From an uncultured Pelagibacteraceae bacterium (GTDB taxonomy: Bacteria > Pseudomonadota > Alphaproteobacteria > Pelagibacterales > Pelagibacteraceae), in NCBI GenBank assembly GCA_902582315.1, contig CACHRP010000005.1, positions 62,001 through 126,000 of the forward strand: a stretch of DNA of 64,000 nucleotides, in the 5' to 3' direction. Under the pieces are notes generated by a model that was not told the origin of the DNA, ran no database searches, and worked only from the letters and a program-made list of their open reading frames with translations. Below are positions 9,226-16,648 of the stretch, one piece after another. Each line of letters starts with the position of its first letter. Position 1 is the first letter of the stretch. Position numbers and translations under genes: made by a program.

Positions 9226-10350
9226 ATGGCAAAAAGAGATTATTACGATGTTTTAGGTGTTAGTAAAGCCGCAACCCCTGATCAGATTAAATCAGCCTAC
9301 AGAAAATTAGCCGTAAAGTATCATCCTGACAAAAACAAAGGAGATAAAGCATCAGAAGATAAATTTAAAGAGGCGTCAGAAGCGTACCATGTGCTCTCAA
9401 ATGCAGAAAGAAAACAAAATTATGACAATTTTGGACATGCTGCTTTTGAAAATGGTGGAGGTGGAAGAGGAGGTTTTAGTAATTTTGATTTCTCTGGCCA
9501 TTTTTCAGATATATTTGAAGATTTTTTTGGTGAGGGTTTTGGTGGTGGAAGAAGGTCTAGAAGATCGAACAATAGAGGTTCTGACCTAAGATACGATTTA
9601 TCTATTACTCTTGAGGAAGCTTACTCTGGAAAAAAACAGGATATAAAATTTTCTTCTTCGGAAAAATGTGAAACTTGTAAAGGAAGTGGCTCTAAACCTG
9701 GACATAATGTTGGTTCTTGCTCGATGTGTGGTGGTCATGGTCAAGTTAGGTCAAGCCAGGGGTTTTTTACAGTTCAACAGACTTGTCCGCAATGCTCAGG
9801 ATCAGGTGAAGAAATCACTAACCCGTGTTCTAGTTGTGGAGGTCAAGGTAAGAAACAAACCTCTAAAAGGCTGTCTGTAACTATTCCAAAAGGTGTTGAT
9901 GATGGAACTAGAATAAGATTATCTGGCAAAGGTGAAGCTGGCACTAGAGGAGGAAGTAATGGAGATTTATATTTATTTGTAAATGTATATTCCCATGAAT
10001 TATTTAAAAGATCTGACGAAAATTTATTTTTTGAATGTCCAATTTCAATCGCAGATGCAGCCTTGGGAACCTTTATAGAAATTCCGACGATAGATGGTGG
10101 TAAAGCAAAAATTAAAATTCCACCTGGAACACAAAGTGGTAAACAATTTAGGCTCAGAGCTAAAGGAATGCCTTATATGAGAGGAAATGGAATGGGTGAT
10201 CTTTATATTCAAGTTAATACCGAGGTTCCAATTTCATTAAATAAAGAGCAGAAAGAGTTACTTGAAAAATTTCGAGAAATTGAGAATGAAAAGTCGAATC
10301 CAAGTATAAAAAAGTTCTTTCAAAAAGCTAAAAGTTTTTGGAAAAATTAG
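9226..10350 (+). CDS. dnaJ: Chaperone DnaJ (Hsp40)
   Basis: Co-chaperone that stimulates DnaK ATPase and delivers substrates. Type I DnaJ of 374 residues: J domain at 1-70 with HPD at 33-35; glycine/phenylalanine-rich linker (GGGGRGGFSNFDF...); four CxxCxGxG zinc-binding repeats from about 148 (CETCKGSG, CSMCGGHG, CPQCSGSG, CSSCGGQG); C-terminal substrate-binding domains (TIPKGVDDGTRIRLSGKG, IKIPPGTQSGKQFRLRAKGM). It follows dnaK by 27 bases, so co-transcription is likely. Confidence 0.98.
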   Translation: MAKRDYYDVLGVSKAATPDQIKSAYRKLAVKYHPDKNKGDKASEDKFKEASEAYHVLSNAERKQNYDNFGHAAFENGGGGRGGFSNFDFSGHFSDIFEDFFGEGFGGGRRSRRSNNRGSDLRYDLSITLEEAYSGKKQDIKFSSSEKCETCKGSGSKPGHNVGSCSMCGGHGQVRSSQGFFTVQQTCPQCSGSGEEITNPCSSCGGQGKKQTSKRLSVTIPKGVDDGTRIRLSGKGEAGTRGGSNGDLYLFVNVYSHELFKRSDENLFFECPISIADAALGTFIEIPTIDGGKAKIKIPPGTQSGKQFRLRAKGMPYMRGNGMGDLYIQVNTEVPISLNKEQKELLEKFREIENEKSNPSIKKFFQKAKSFWKN

Positions 10351-10377
10351 AATATTAAAAATACAAAAATTTAATTT

Positions 10378-10542
10378 ATGAACTTTGAACAGATAATGCC
10401 TGCTATAGCTCTAATTTTAGTTTTAATATTAGTTCTTCCTGGTTTTATTTCATCAAACTCAAATTTAAAAGTATTACTAAAAAATATATCTATTTGGGCT
10501 ATAATTGTTTTAGTTGTTGTGATAGTTCTATATTTCATTTAA
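10378..10542 (+). CDS. 54-residue two-helix membrane micro-protein
   Basis: A short open frame I translated by hand, beginning MNFEQIMPAIALILVLIL and ending WAIIVLVVVIVLYFI. It has two hydrophobic helices (about 7-22 and 40-54) separated by a short polar loop with SSNSNLKVLLKN. It begins 27 bases after dnaJ and stops three bases before the dapB ATG on the same strand, a spacing that would be unlikely for a chance frame. I do not recognise the family. A small membrane-anchored modulator is possible but there is no direct evidence for function. Confidence 0.6.
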   Translation: MNFEQIMPAIALILVLILVLPGFISSNSNLKVLLKNISIWAIIVLVVVIVLYFI

Positions 10543-10545
10543 CAA

Positions 10546-11322
10546 ATGAAAAAAATAAATTTAGCTATTTCTGGGTGCATGGGACGTATGGGGCAGCAGA
10601 TAATAAAATCTGCAAAGTCTAACAAAAGCTTTAAAATAGTTACACTTACAGAAAATAAAAAAATAAAAAAAAAAATTAATGGTATTGATTTAAGTTTAAA
10701 TACTGAAAATTCTATTAAAAAAGCTGATTTAATAATAGATTTCACAACACCAAGATGTACTTTTGAAATTCTAAAGATTGCGGCAAAATTAAAAAAAAGG
10801 GTAGTTATTGGCACTACTGGATTTTCAAAGAAGGAAGAAGTTTTAATAAAGCAATTTTCTAGAAAAATACCTATTTTGAAAGCAGGAAATATGAGCCTAG
10901 GAATAAACTTATTAATGTACTTAACAGAAATTACATCTAAATCTTTGGGGAATAATTTTTTAAGTAAAGTTTTTGAGATACATCACAAACATAAAAAAGA
11001 TCATCCATCCGGAACAGCTCTGATGCTTGGAAAAGGAATAGCCACAGGTAAGAAAAAAGATTTTTATAAATTAATGGGAAAAGCATATTTAAATAAAACA
11101 TCATTTCCTTATGGAAAAAAAATTAATTTTAATTCTCTTAGAAAAGGGGAAATTATTGGAGAACATGAAGTTTCTTTTTCAAGCGGTAAAGAAATTATTT
11201 CTTTAAATCATGAGGCATTCGATAGAGCGCTATATTCTGAGGGTGCTCTAACGGCGGCAAAATGGTTAAAAAATAAAGGGCCAGGTCTTTATACAATGAG
11301 AGATCTTTTGAATTTTAAGTAA
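10546..11322 (+). CDS. dapB: 4-hydroxy-tetrahydrodipicolinate reductase
   Basis: NAD(P)H-dependent reductase of the diaminopimelate/lysine pathway. The Rossmann motif GCMGRMGQQI is at 10-19, followed by DLIIDFTTP, VIGTTGF and the catalytic signature EIHHKHKKDHPSGTAL. At 258 residues it is slightly shorter than typical. It follows the 54-residue membrane gene by three bases, and its TAA overlaps the nth ATG by one base, indicating a dapB-nth unit. Confidence 0.96.
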   Translation: MKKINLAISGCMGRMGQQIIKSAKSNKSFKIVTLTENKKIKKKINGIDLSLNTENSIKKADLIIDFTTPRCTFEILKIAAKLKKRVVIGTTGFSKKEEVLIKQFSRKIPILKAGNMSLGINLLMYLTEITSKSLGNNFLSKVFEIHHKHKKDHPSGTALMLGKGIATGKKKDFYKLMGKAYLNKTSFPYGKKINFNSLRKGEIIGEHEVSFSSGKEIISLNHEAFDRALYSEGALTAAKWLKNKGPGLYTMRDLLNFK

Positions 11323-11975
11323 TGAACGAAAAAGATCGTGCTAAACTAATTATAAAAATATTAAATCAGACATATCCAAAAATTTCGGTTCCTTTGAAAA
11401 GTAGGAATGTTTTTACACTTTTAATTTCGGTTCTATTATCTGCTCAATGCACAGATGTTAATGTGAATAATGTTACAAAAAATATTTATCCTAAATATTA
11501 TAAGCCTATTCATTTTTTAAAATTAGGAAGAAAAAAAATTGAAAATTTAATTAAAAAAATTGGAATATTTAGAATTAAATCAAAAAGTATTTATAATTTA
11601 TCAAAAATTTTACAGAATAAGTATAATGGTAATGTACCAAAAACTTTTGAAGAACTAGAGGCACTCCCAGGAGTAGGTCACAAGACAGCAAGTGTAGTCA
11701 TGTCTCAAGGCTTTGGTCATCCTGCTTTTCCTGTTGATACACATATTCACAGATTAGCTCAAAGATGGGGGCTAACTAATGGCAAAAATGTTGTTCAAAC
11801 AGAGAAAGATTTAAAAAGAATTTTTCCTAAAAAATATTGGAATAAGTTACATCTTCAAATAATTTTTTATGGTAGAGAGTTCTGTAAAGCTCGAGAATGC
11901 TACGGAAAAACTTGTAAAATTTGTACTAGTTGTTATCCTAATAGAAAAAAACCAATTCAAACAAAGAAAGCTTAA
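11322..11975 (+). CDS. nth: Endonuclease III (DNA glycosylase/AP lyase)
   Basis: Base-excision repair enzyme for oxidised pyrimidines. Helix-hairpin-helix LEALPGVGHKTASVVM contains the catalytic lysine (HKTA), and the catalytic aspartate lies in FPVDTHIHRLAQRWGL. The C-terminal iron-sulphur region reads FCKARECYGKTCKICTSC: five cysteines spaced C-x4-C-x4-C-x2-C-x2-C, differing from the classical C-x6-C-x2-C-x5-C cluster loop. The fold and catalytic residues still make Nth the best call. Start overlaps the dapB stop by one base; the PfkB kinase gene follows after one base. Confidence 0.94.
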   Translation: MNEKDRAKLIIKILNQTYPKISVPLKSRNVFTLLISVLLSAQCTDVNVNNVTKNIYPKYYKPIHFLKLGRKKIENLIKKIGIFRIKSKSIYNLSKILQNKYNGNVPKTFEELEALPGVGHKTASVVMSQGFGHPAFPVDTHIHRLAQRWGLTNGKNVVQTEKDLKRIFPKKYWNKLHLQIIFYGREFCKARECYGKTCKICTSCYPNRKKPIQTKKA

Positions 11976-11976
11976 C

Positions 11977-12906
11977 ATGAAAATTTTAGGGATAGGAAAT
12001 GCAATTGTAGACGTCATTTGTAAAGTAGAGGATGATTTTTTGGAGAAAAATAATTTAACTAAGAGCACAATGAAACTAATTTTTGATGACAAAGAGTTCA
12101 AGAATTTACTATCCAGTCTTAAAATAGAAAAGACTGTTTCTGGCGGTTCAGTTGCTAATTCAATCGTTGGCTTATCTCAATTAGGCAATGACGTTGGTTT
12201 TATTGGTAAAGTTTCTGATGATGAGCTAGGTGGAAAATATGAAGAAGGACTAAAACAAGAAAATGTTAAATATTTTTATTCAAAAAAAAAGGAGGAACTT
12301 CCAACAGGAACTTGTTTAATACTAGTAACTCCGGACTCCGAAAGGACCATGTGTACTTTTTTAGGTACAGCAGGAAAAATAAATGAAAATGATGTTAGCG
12401 CAGATGCAATCAAACAAAGTGAAATTATTCTTTTAGAGGGGTATTTATGGGATGAAGGCGATCCTAAAAAAGCATTTGATAAAGCAATACAAAATGCTAA
12501 CAGAGTCGCTATGTCTTTATCAGATCAATTTTGTGTTGATAGACATAAAACTCATTTTCTAGATCTTGTAAAAAATAAACTGGATATAACTTTTGCAAAC
12601 GAACAAGAAATAATGTCATTAATAGACGCAAAATCTTTCGATGAAGTAATTAATTTTTCTAAGTCTCTTGGCAAAACAATAGTTTTAACCCGGGGTGAAA
12701 AAGGGGCAGTTGCAATTGATAAAGATCAAGTTGCGGAATGTGGAATAAAGCAAGGACTTAAAATTGTAGACTTAACTGGCGCTGGTGATCTTTTTGCAGC
12801 AGGTTTTTTACACAGCTATGTAAATAATATGTCTCTTAAAGAAAGCCTAGATAAAGGTACTGAAATGTCATCAAAGGTTATACAGCAGATAGGTGCTAGG
12901 CTTTAG
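11977..12906 (+). CDS. PfkB-family carbohydrate kinase (adenosine kinase-like)
   Basis: ATP-dependent kinase of the ribokinase superfamily. The start MKILGIGNAIVDVICKVED is typical, so I use the ATG at 11977 (309 residues), one base after the nth stop; an in-frame extension reaching into nth is not needed. The glycine motif SGGSVANSIVGLSQLG is near residue 45 and the catalytic signature DLTGAGDLFAAGF, with the base Asp, is near 262. The AIVDV start and insertion pattern resemble the alphaproteobacterial adenosine-kinase/sugar-kinase subgroup, but the substrate (adenosine, inosine or a sugar) cannot be settled from sequence alone. Confidence 0.88.
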   Translation: MKILGIGNAIVDVICKVEDDFLEKNNLTKSTMKLIFDDKEFKNLLSSLKIEKTVSGGSVANSIVGLSQLGNDVGFIGKVSDDELGGKYEEGLKQENVKYFYSKKKEELPTGTCLILVTPDSERTMCTFLGTAGKINENDVSADAIKQSEIILLEGYLWDEGDPKKAFDKAIQNANRVAMSLSDQFCVDRHKTHFLDLVKNKLDITFANEQEIMSLIDAKSFDEVINFSKSLGKTIVLTRGEKGAVAIDKDQVAECGIKQGLKIVDLTGAGDLFAAGFLHSYVNNMSLKESLDKGTEMSSKVIQQIGARL

Positions 12907-12915
12907 TGTAATTTT

Positions 12916-13023
12916 TTATTTTTTTTTTCTTTTAAAACTTCCTTTACCTTTTTTTGGTTTGATCACCCTAGGCTTATATTTAGGTGTCATTAAATCTTTA
13001 GCTATAGAATTTTTTTTTTTCAT
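12916..13023 (-). CDS. arfA: ArfA-like alternative ribosome-rescue factor (35 residues)
   Basis: Hand-translated micro-gene of 35 codons. The segment RVIKPKKGKGSFKRKKK matches the core of enterobacterial ArfA (RVEKNKKGKGSYMRKGK), and the upstream NSIAKDLMTPKYKP aligns with NAIEALLHDPLFRQ. ArfA recruits RF2 to ribosomes stalled on stop-less mRNA, backing up tmRNA. The ATG at 13021-13023 overlaps the TGA of the upstream winged-helix gene (TGATG), so translation is probably coupled. It lacks the N-terminal residues before the conserved NAI and the non-essential hydrophobic C-terminus of the E. coli protein. I rate the family match as strong for so short a peptide; function is inferred. Confidence 0.75.
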   Translation of the reverse strand: MKKKNSIAKDLMTPKYKPRVIKPKKGKGSFKRKKK

Positions 13024-13601
13024 CAAATAAAGTAACCTTTCTTATCGCTCTTTATAAAGTTTTGATCATTAAAGCTTTTTTTTATTTTTTTTCTAAGCCT
13101 ATACACATGGGTTTCAACCGTATGCGTCTCTAGTTCTTGCGTGTGACCCCATACCTCTTTTTGCAAAATATCAATATTAATTGGTTTATTTTGATCTTTT
13201 AAAAATAAGATTATTTGAATTTCTCTTTCTGTGAGTTTTAATTTGCCTACTTTTGAAGATATAATTCTAGAATTTATATCTAATTTATAACTTTCTATAT
13301 TTATATTTGACTGAAAATCATATTGTTGCATCAACAAAGTTGAATTAATTTTTTCAACTAAACTGAAAAAATTTAATGGAAGAGTGTCTGTAGTGATAAT
13401 TTGTTTATTATTTATATAATCTTCGTTAAATTTTTTTTTTGTCACTACTATGAAATTTTTATCAGGTCTTTTTTTTTGATTATCTATTATCCATTTTACA
13501 TCTTCAGAATTAAATAAATCAAAATTAAAAAAGTTTTTAATCTCATAAATAATATTATATAAATCTTCGAAGTTTAAAATATAAACAGCAGATTTATTCA
13601 T
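13023..13601 (-). CDS. OmpR-type winged-helix regulator with degenerate N-terminal domain
   Basis: A 192-residue protein. The C-terminal third (about 105-192) is a clear OmpR/PhoB winged-helix DNA-binding domain: KLTEREIQIILFLKD, LQKEVWG, and the recognition-helix region ETHTVETHVYRLRKKI followed by the wing (FIKSDKKGYFI). The N-terminal region occupies the place of a receiver domain but has no recognisable acidic pocket, phospho-acceptor Asp or conserved Lys, so it is probably not phosphorylated. It ends in a TGATG overlap with the ArfA-like gene and diverges from the YkuD gene across only 11 bases. Targets are unknown; self-regulation or control of the adjacent cell-wall enzyme is possible. 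Confidence 0.8.
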   Translation of the reverse strand: MNKSAVYILNFEDLYNIIYEIKNFFNFDLFNSEDVKWIIDNQKKRPDKNFIVVTKKKFNEDYINNKQIITTDTLPLNFFSLVEKINSTLLMQQYDFQSNINIESYKLDINSRIISSKVGKLKLTEREIQIILFLKDQNKPINIDILQKEVWGHTQELETHTVETHVYRLRKKIKKSFNDQNFIKSDKKGYFI

Positions 13602-13612
13602 TTGATTAATTT

Positions 13613-14104
13613 ATGCTAATAAAAGTTAAAAATAAAGATACTTTGCTTTTTGATGACTTTATTTTTCGTTGTGTTGTTGGAAAAAAGGGAGTTTCTAAGA
13701 AAAAAAAAGAGGGGGATTTTTGTACACCCAAAGGATCCTTTAAGTTGAAAACAGTTTATTATAGACCCGATAGAGTAAAAAAAATTCAAACAAAGTTAAA
13801 TACTAAAAAAATTAATCCAAATATGGGTTGGTGCAATGATCCACTAAATGAAAAATATAATTCTTTGATTAAAATCAATGGAAAAATTAGACATGAAAAA
13901 CTTTACAGAAGAGATAATAAGTATGACATTCTTTTAGTAATTGATTATAATTTAAGAAAACCTATACCATTTAAGGGAAGTGCAATATTCATTCACTTAA
14001 CAAAAAATTTTAAAAGCACAGCAGGGTGTATAGCTCTAAATAAAAAAGACTTTTTAATACTGTTAAAATTAGTGAATAAAAAAACTAGGATTAAAATTTT
14101 TTAA
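13613..14104 (+). CDS. YkuD-fold L,D-transpeptidase family protein
   Basis: Probable peptidoglycan-modifying enzyme of 163 residues. The active-site region FIHLTKNFKSTAGCIALNKKDF fits the YkuD pattern (His, then S-x-GC-x-x-L with catalytic Cys near residue 141). KKEGDFCTPKGSFKLKTVYYRP corresponds to the family's GDxxTPxGxF segment. There is no signal peptide, so export is unclear; short unprocessed members of this group are known. It diverges from the winged-helix regulator after 11 bases and converges with the YggS gene with a four-base overlap. Confidence 0.82.
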   Translation: MLIKVKNKDTLLFDDFIFRCVVGKKGVSKKKKEGDFCTPKGSFKLKTVYYRPDRVKKIQTKLNTKKINPNMGWCNDPLNEKYNSLIKINGKIRHEKLYRRDNKYDILLVIDYNLRKPIPFKGSAIFIHLTKNFKSTAGCIALNKKDFLILLKLVNKKTRIKIF

Positions 14105-14742
14105 GCTCTCACTCCAAATATTTTAGAGCCTATTCTTACATAAGTTGCAGAATTTTTTGCAGCTACAATATAATCATTCGACATGCCCATGCTTAATTCA
14201 CGGAGATTTGTTTCATTCTTGATTTTAACCATTTTCTCAAAATAAATTTTTGTATCGTCTACAAAAGGCGGTATGCACATTAAACCTATTATGTCTAAAT
14301 TAAAATCTTCAATTTTCTTGTAGAAAGTTTCAAATTCATTTATTGAAATTCCATTTTTTTGGTCTTCTTCACCTATATTAATTTGTATAAAAAGCTTTGG
14401 TTTAAAGTTTTTTTTTTCTTGTTCATTTGCAATTTTTTCAGCTAACTTTAAGTTATCCAAAGAGTGTATAAAATCAAACAAAGGCAAAGAAAACTTAACT
14501 TTGTTGGTTTGTAATTTTCCAATTAGGTGAAGTTTTATAGAATCGTTTTTTTCTTTAATTTCTGTCCATTTTTCTGCTGCTTCTTGAACTTTATTTTCTC
14601 CAAAGTGTATGTGACCGTGATCAATCGCTGGCTTTATGTATTCTATTGGAAATGTTTTGGATACTGCAATAACTTTTGTATTAGTATTGATTGCGCTAAG
14701 TTCTTTATTGATTAAAATTAAGTTATTAACAATATTATGCAT
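14101..14742 (-). CDS. YggS/PLPBP-family pyridoxal phosphate homeostasis protein
   Basis: PLP-binding protein with an alanine-racemase-like barrel but no known enzymatic activity; it buffers PLP and affects amino-acid balance. The PLP lysine lies in VIAVSKTFPIEYI (near residue 29), followed by IHFGENKVQEAAEKW, IHSLDN and the phosphate-binding end LSMGMSNDYIVAAKN...VRIGSKIFG. The 213 residues are slightly shorter than the 230 usual. Its ATG and that of the divergent ThiE-like gene share the six-base palindrome ATGCAT at 14737-14742. Confidence 0.93.
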   Translation of the reverse strand: MHNIVNNLILINKELSAINTNTKVIAVSKTFPIEYIKPAIDHGHIHFGENKVQEAAEKWTEIKEKNDSIKLHLIGKLQTNKVKFSLPLFDFIHSLDNLKLAEKIANEQEKKNFKPKLFIQINIGEEDQKNGISINEFETFYKKIEDFNLDIIGLMCIPPFVDDTKIYFEKMVKIKNETNLRELSMGMSNDYIVAAKNSATYVRIGSKIFGVRA

Positions 14743-15282
14743 AAAGATTTAAAAATTTATTATTTCATAGAAAATTTTAATTTTAAAGAATTATCAAACA
14801 TAAATAAATCTATAAATATTGTATTTAGAAACTATAGTAAAATTAACTATTTAGATGATCTTTTAAAAGTTAAAGAATTCTGCAAAAAAAAAAGAATTGG
14901 CTTATATTTATCTAACAATATAAAGCTTGCTAAAAGTCTACTTTTAGATGGTGTTTATCTACCTGCTTTTAATAAAAAGCTTTCTTATAACAATTTAAAC
15001 TTACCACAAAATTTTAAAATAATTGGCTCTGCACATAATGTTTCGGAAATCAAGATTAAAGAAAAACAGAATTGCGATGAAATATTTTTAAGCCCTATTT
15101 TTAAGACAGATAAACATAAAAGTTATTTAGGTGCAGTTAAATTTAATCTGCAAGCAATAGAGACAAAAAAGAAGATAGTTGCCCTAGGAGGTATTAATCA
15201 AGATAATTTAAAAAAGGTTAGGTTAACAAGGTCTATTGGAATAGCTTCAATATCGTGGATAAAAAAAAACGGCCTAAAATAA
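14737..15282 (+). CDS. ThiE/TenI-like thiamine phosphate synthase family protein
   Basis: A 181-residue TIM-barrel protein with several ThiE/TenI landmarks: LLLDGVYLP (compare adGvHlg), IIGSAHN, CDEIFLSPIFKTDKHKSYLG, IVALGGIN and IGIASISWI. The N-terminal pyrophosphate/pyrimidine-binding part (normally containing QxRxK) is weak here, with only VFRNYSK. It may be a real thiamine phosphate synthase, TenI-like, or a diverged relative. The start codon overlaps that of yggS on the opposite strand, leaving no intergenic leader. The stop codon lies in the loop of the terminator hairpin at 15266-15297. Confidence 0.72.
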   Translation: MHKDLKIYYFIENFNFKELSNINKSINIVFRNYSKINYLDDLLKVKEFCKKKRIGLYLSNNIKLAKSLLLDGVYLPAFNKKLSYNNLNLPQNFKIIGSAHNVSEIKIKEKQNCDEIFLSPIFKTDKHKSYLGAVKFNLQAIETKKKIVALGGINQDNLKKVRLTRSIGIASISWIKKNGLK

Positions 15283-15297
15283 ATTTTAGGCCGTTTT
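15266..15297. terminator. Bidirectional Rho-independent terminator
   Basis: A perfect 14-base-pair stem (15266-15279 with 15284-15297) around a four-base TAAA loop; the core is ACGGCCTAAAA/TTTTAGGCCGT. A-runs precede the plus-strand stem and T-rich sequence follows (TTTTAAATTTT), so it can work for both the ThiE-like gene from the left and the porin gene from the right. The ThiE-like stop codon (15280-15282) is in the loop. Confidence 0.88.
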
Positions 15298-15319
15298 AAA
15301 TTTTAAGTCTTAGAAATAA

Positions 15320-16399
15320 TTAGAACGCAAAGTTAACTGCTAATTCTGTTACTTCGTCAGATTTTGCATTTGAGTCCCAACCTGGATTATCAGTATCTGT
15401 TTGATAACCTTTGATTGACATTGAACCCATTGTGTATGCGAACTGGATTGAAGTAGAAGACATTTCAACATCAGCGATTTCAGTTCCACCTTTTACGTTA
15501 GACTGAGCATCGTATGTTTCATCTAATTCACCCCATGAAATTGATAAATTTTCATTTACGTTAAACGCAATTGACATTTTTTCAAATTCAAAGAAACCAC
15601 CAGCAGCTGCAACAGTTTTAGCAGCAGTAGCAGCTTCAGCAGCTGTATTTTTACCGTAGTCCAAACCACCAGTTTGGTAACCAATTGAAACTGGTCCAAA
15701 TGAGTAGTTAGCATACCAAGTAGCTGACATAGCGTTTTGTTCTTCTACACCAGCAGCAGCTTTACCTCTGTCATTTTTAACTTCTTCACCGAAAGCACCA
15801 GCTGTTAAACCAGCGAATGATACGTTAACACCAGCTGTTGTTGATGAACCGTAACTTGATGATTGAGCTGAAACTCCACCTTCACCAGTAGCTGCATCAC
15901 CTGCTTCTGGAGTGTATCCAAGCATAAATGATACTGAACCGCCACCTAAGTCAAATGATGGTGATGAATACATTACTTGGTTTCCGTCTGATAATGCACC
16001 CAGGTTGTCAATTGCTGTTGAAGTTTTCATACCATCGTGGTTTTCTTCGTAAGCTCTTGGAGTTACATCGTCAAATGCACCACCAACACCAGCTAAACCA
16101 TTACCGATAGTAATTGTTCCAAGTCCACCCATTCCCAAAGCAACGTTTGAAGATGAAAGAGCTGAACTTTCTACTAAGATCATAGTTGTAGAAACTGTGA
16201 AACCGTTGTCTAGTTCACCTGAACCAGTAAACGTAATGTCATGATTAAAACCATAACCTTCATCTGTTCTTACACCTACTTCTTCATTCGAGTATGTATA
16301 ACCAGCATCTCCTGATGCAGTTATTTCACCTGCGAAAGCTGAACCAGCAACTAAAGAAGTTCCTAAAGCTGTTAGTCCGATTTTTTTTAGTGTATTCAT
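15320..16399 (-). CDS. Major outer-membrane porin
   Basis: A 359-residue secreted beta-barrel protein. The signal peptide MNTLKKIGLTALGTSLVAGSAFA would be cleaved before GEITASGDAGY. The mature part has alternating amphipathic strands, GLGTITIGNGLAG (the typical porin fold-back segment), YSSPSFDLGGGSVSF, WYANYSFGPVSIGYQ and a C-terminal VNFAF with terminal Phe recognised by BAM. It is richer in Gly/Ala/Thr and G+C than neighbours, as expected for an abundant protein, and has a textbook Shine-Dalgarno sequence. It is followed by the bidirectional terminator at 15266-15297, so is likely monocistronic. Confidence 0.9.
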   Translation of the reverse strand: MNTLKKIGLTALGTSLVAGSAFAGEITASGDAGYTYSNEEVGVRTDEGYGFNHDITFTGSGELDNGFTVSTTMILVESSALSSSNVALGMGGLGTITIGNGLAGVGGAFDDVTPRAYEENHDGMKTSTAIDNLGALSDGNQVMYSSPSFDLGGGSVSFMLGYTPEAGDAATGEGGVSAQSSSYGSSTTAGVNVSFAGLTAGAFGEEVKNDRGKAAAGVEEQNAMSATWYANYSFGPVSIGYQTGGLDYGKNTAAEAATAAKTVAAAGGFFEFEKMSIAFNVNENLSISWGELDETYDAQSNVKGGTEIADVEMSSTSIQFAYTMGSMSIKGYQTDTDNPGWDSNAKSDEVTELAVNFAF

Positions 16400-16407
16400 A
16401 ATAAATA

Positions 16408-16415
16408 CTCCTTTT
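16408..16415 (-). promoter_or_regulatory. Strong Shine-Dalgarno site of the porin gene
   Basis: On the minus strand AAAAGGAG lies eight bases before the porin ATG. Most genes in the window have no visible Shine-Dalgarno sequence, so this full match suggests high translation and supports the chosen start. Confidence 0.7.
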
Positions 16416-16425
16416 GTTATTAATT

Positions 16426-16437
16426 ATTCATATGAAT
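16426..16437. promoter_or_regulatory. 12-base perfect palindrome in porin leader (possible operator)
   Basis: ATTCATATGAAT reads the same on both strands, 27 bases upstream of the porin start and just before its Shine-Dalgarno sequence. It could be a dimeric repressor site or part of the transcript leader. The rest of the 249-base region 16400-16648 is AT-rich with no other site I can defend; it must also contain the promoter of the divergent lipoprotein gene. Confidence 0.3.
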
Positions 16438-16648
16438 GGAAGTTTTATATAGAAATTTAATCTCTAAGTTTATGTTTCGACCCATAAAATCAACAATAAA
16501 TTCAAATATGTTGCATTAATATCACTCTAAAAATCGTTGATTTTAGACAATTCTAGATTTTATGTGTCATTTTGGTGCTTTTAAACAATTTACAAACTTT
16601 TCAGTGTGTTTTTTTCAATAATATCATTAAAAACTGTAATATCTAACA

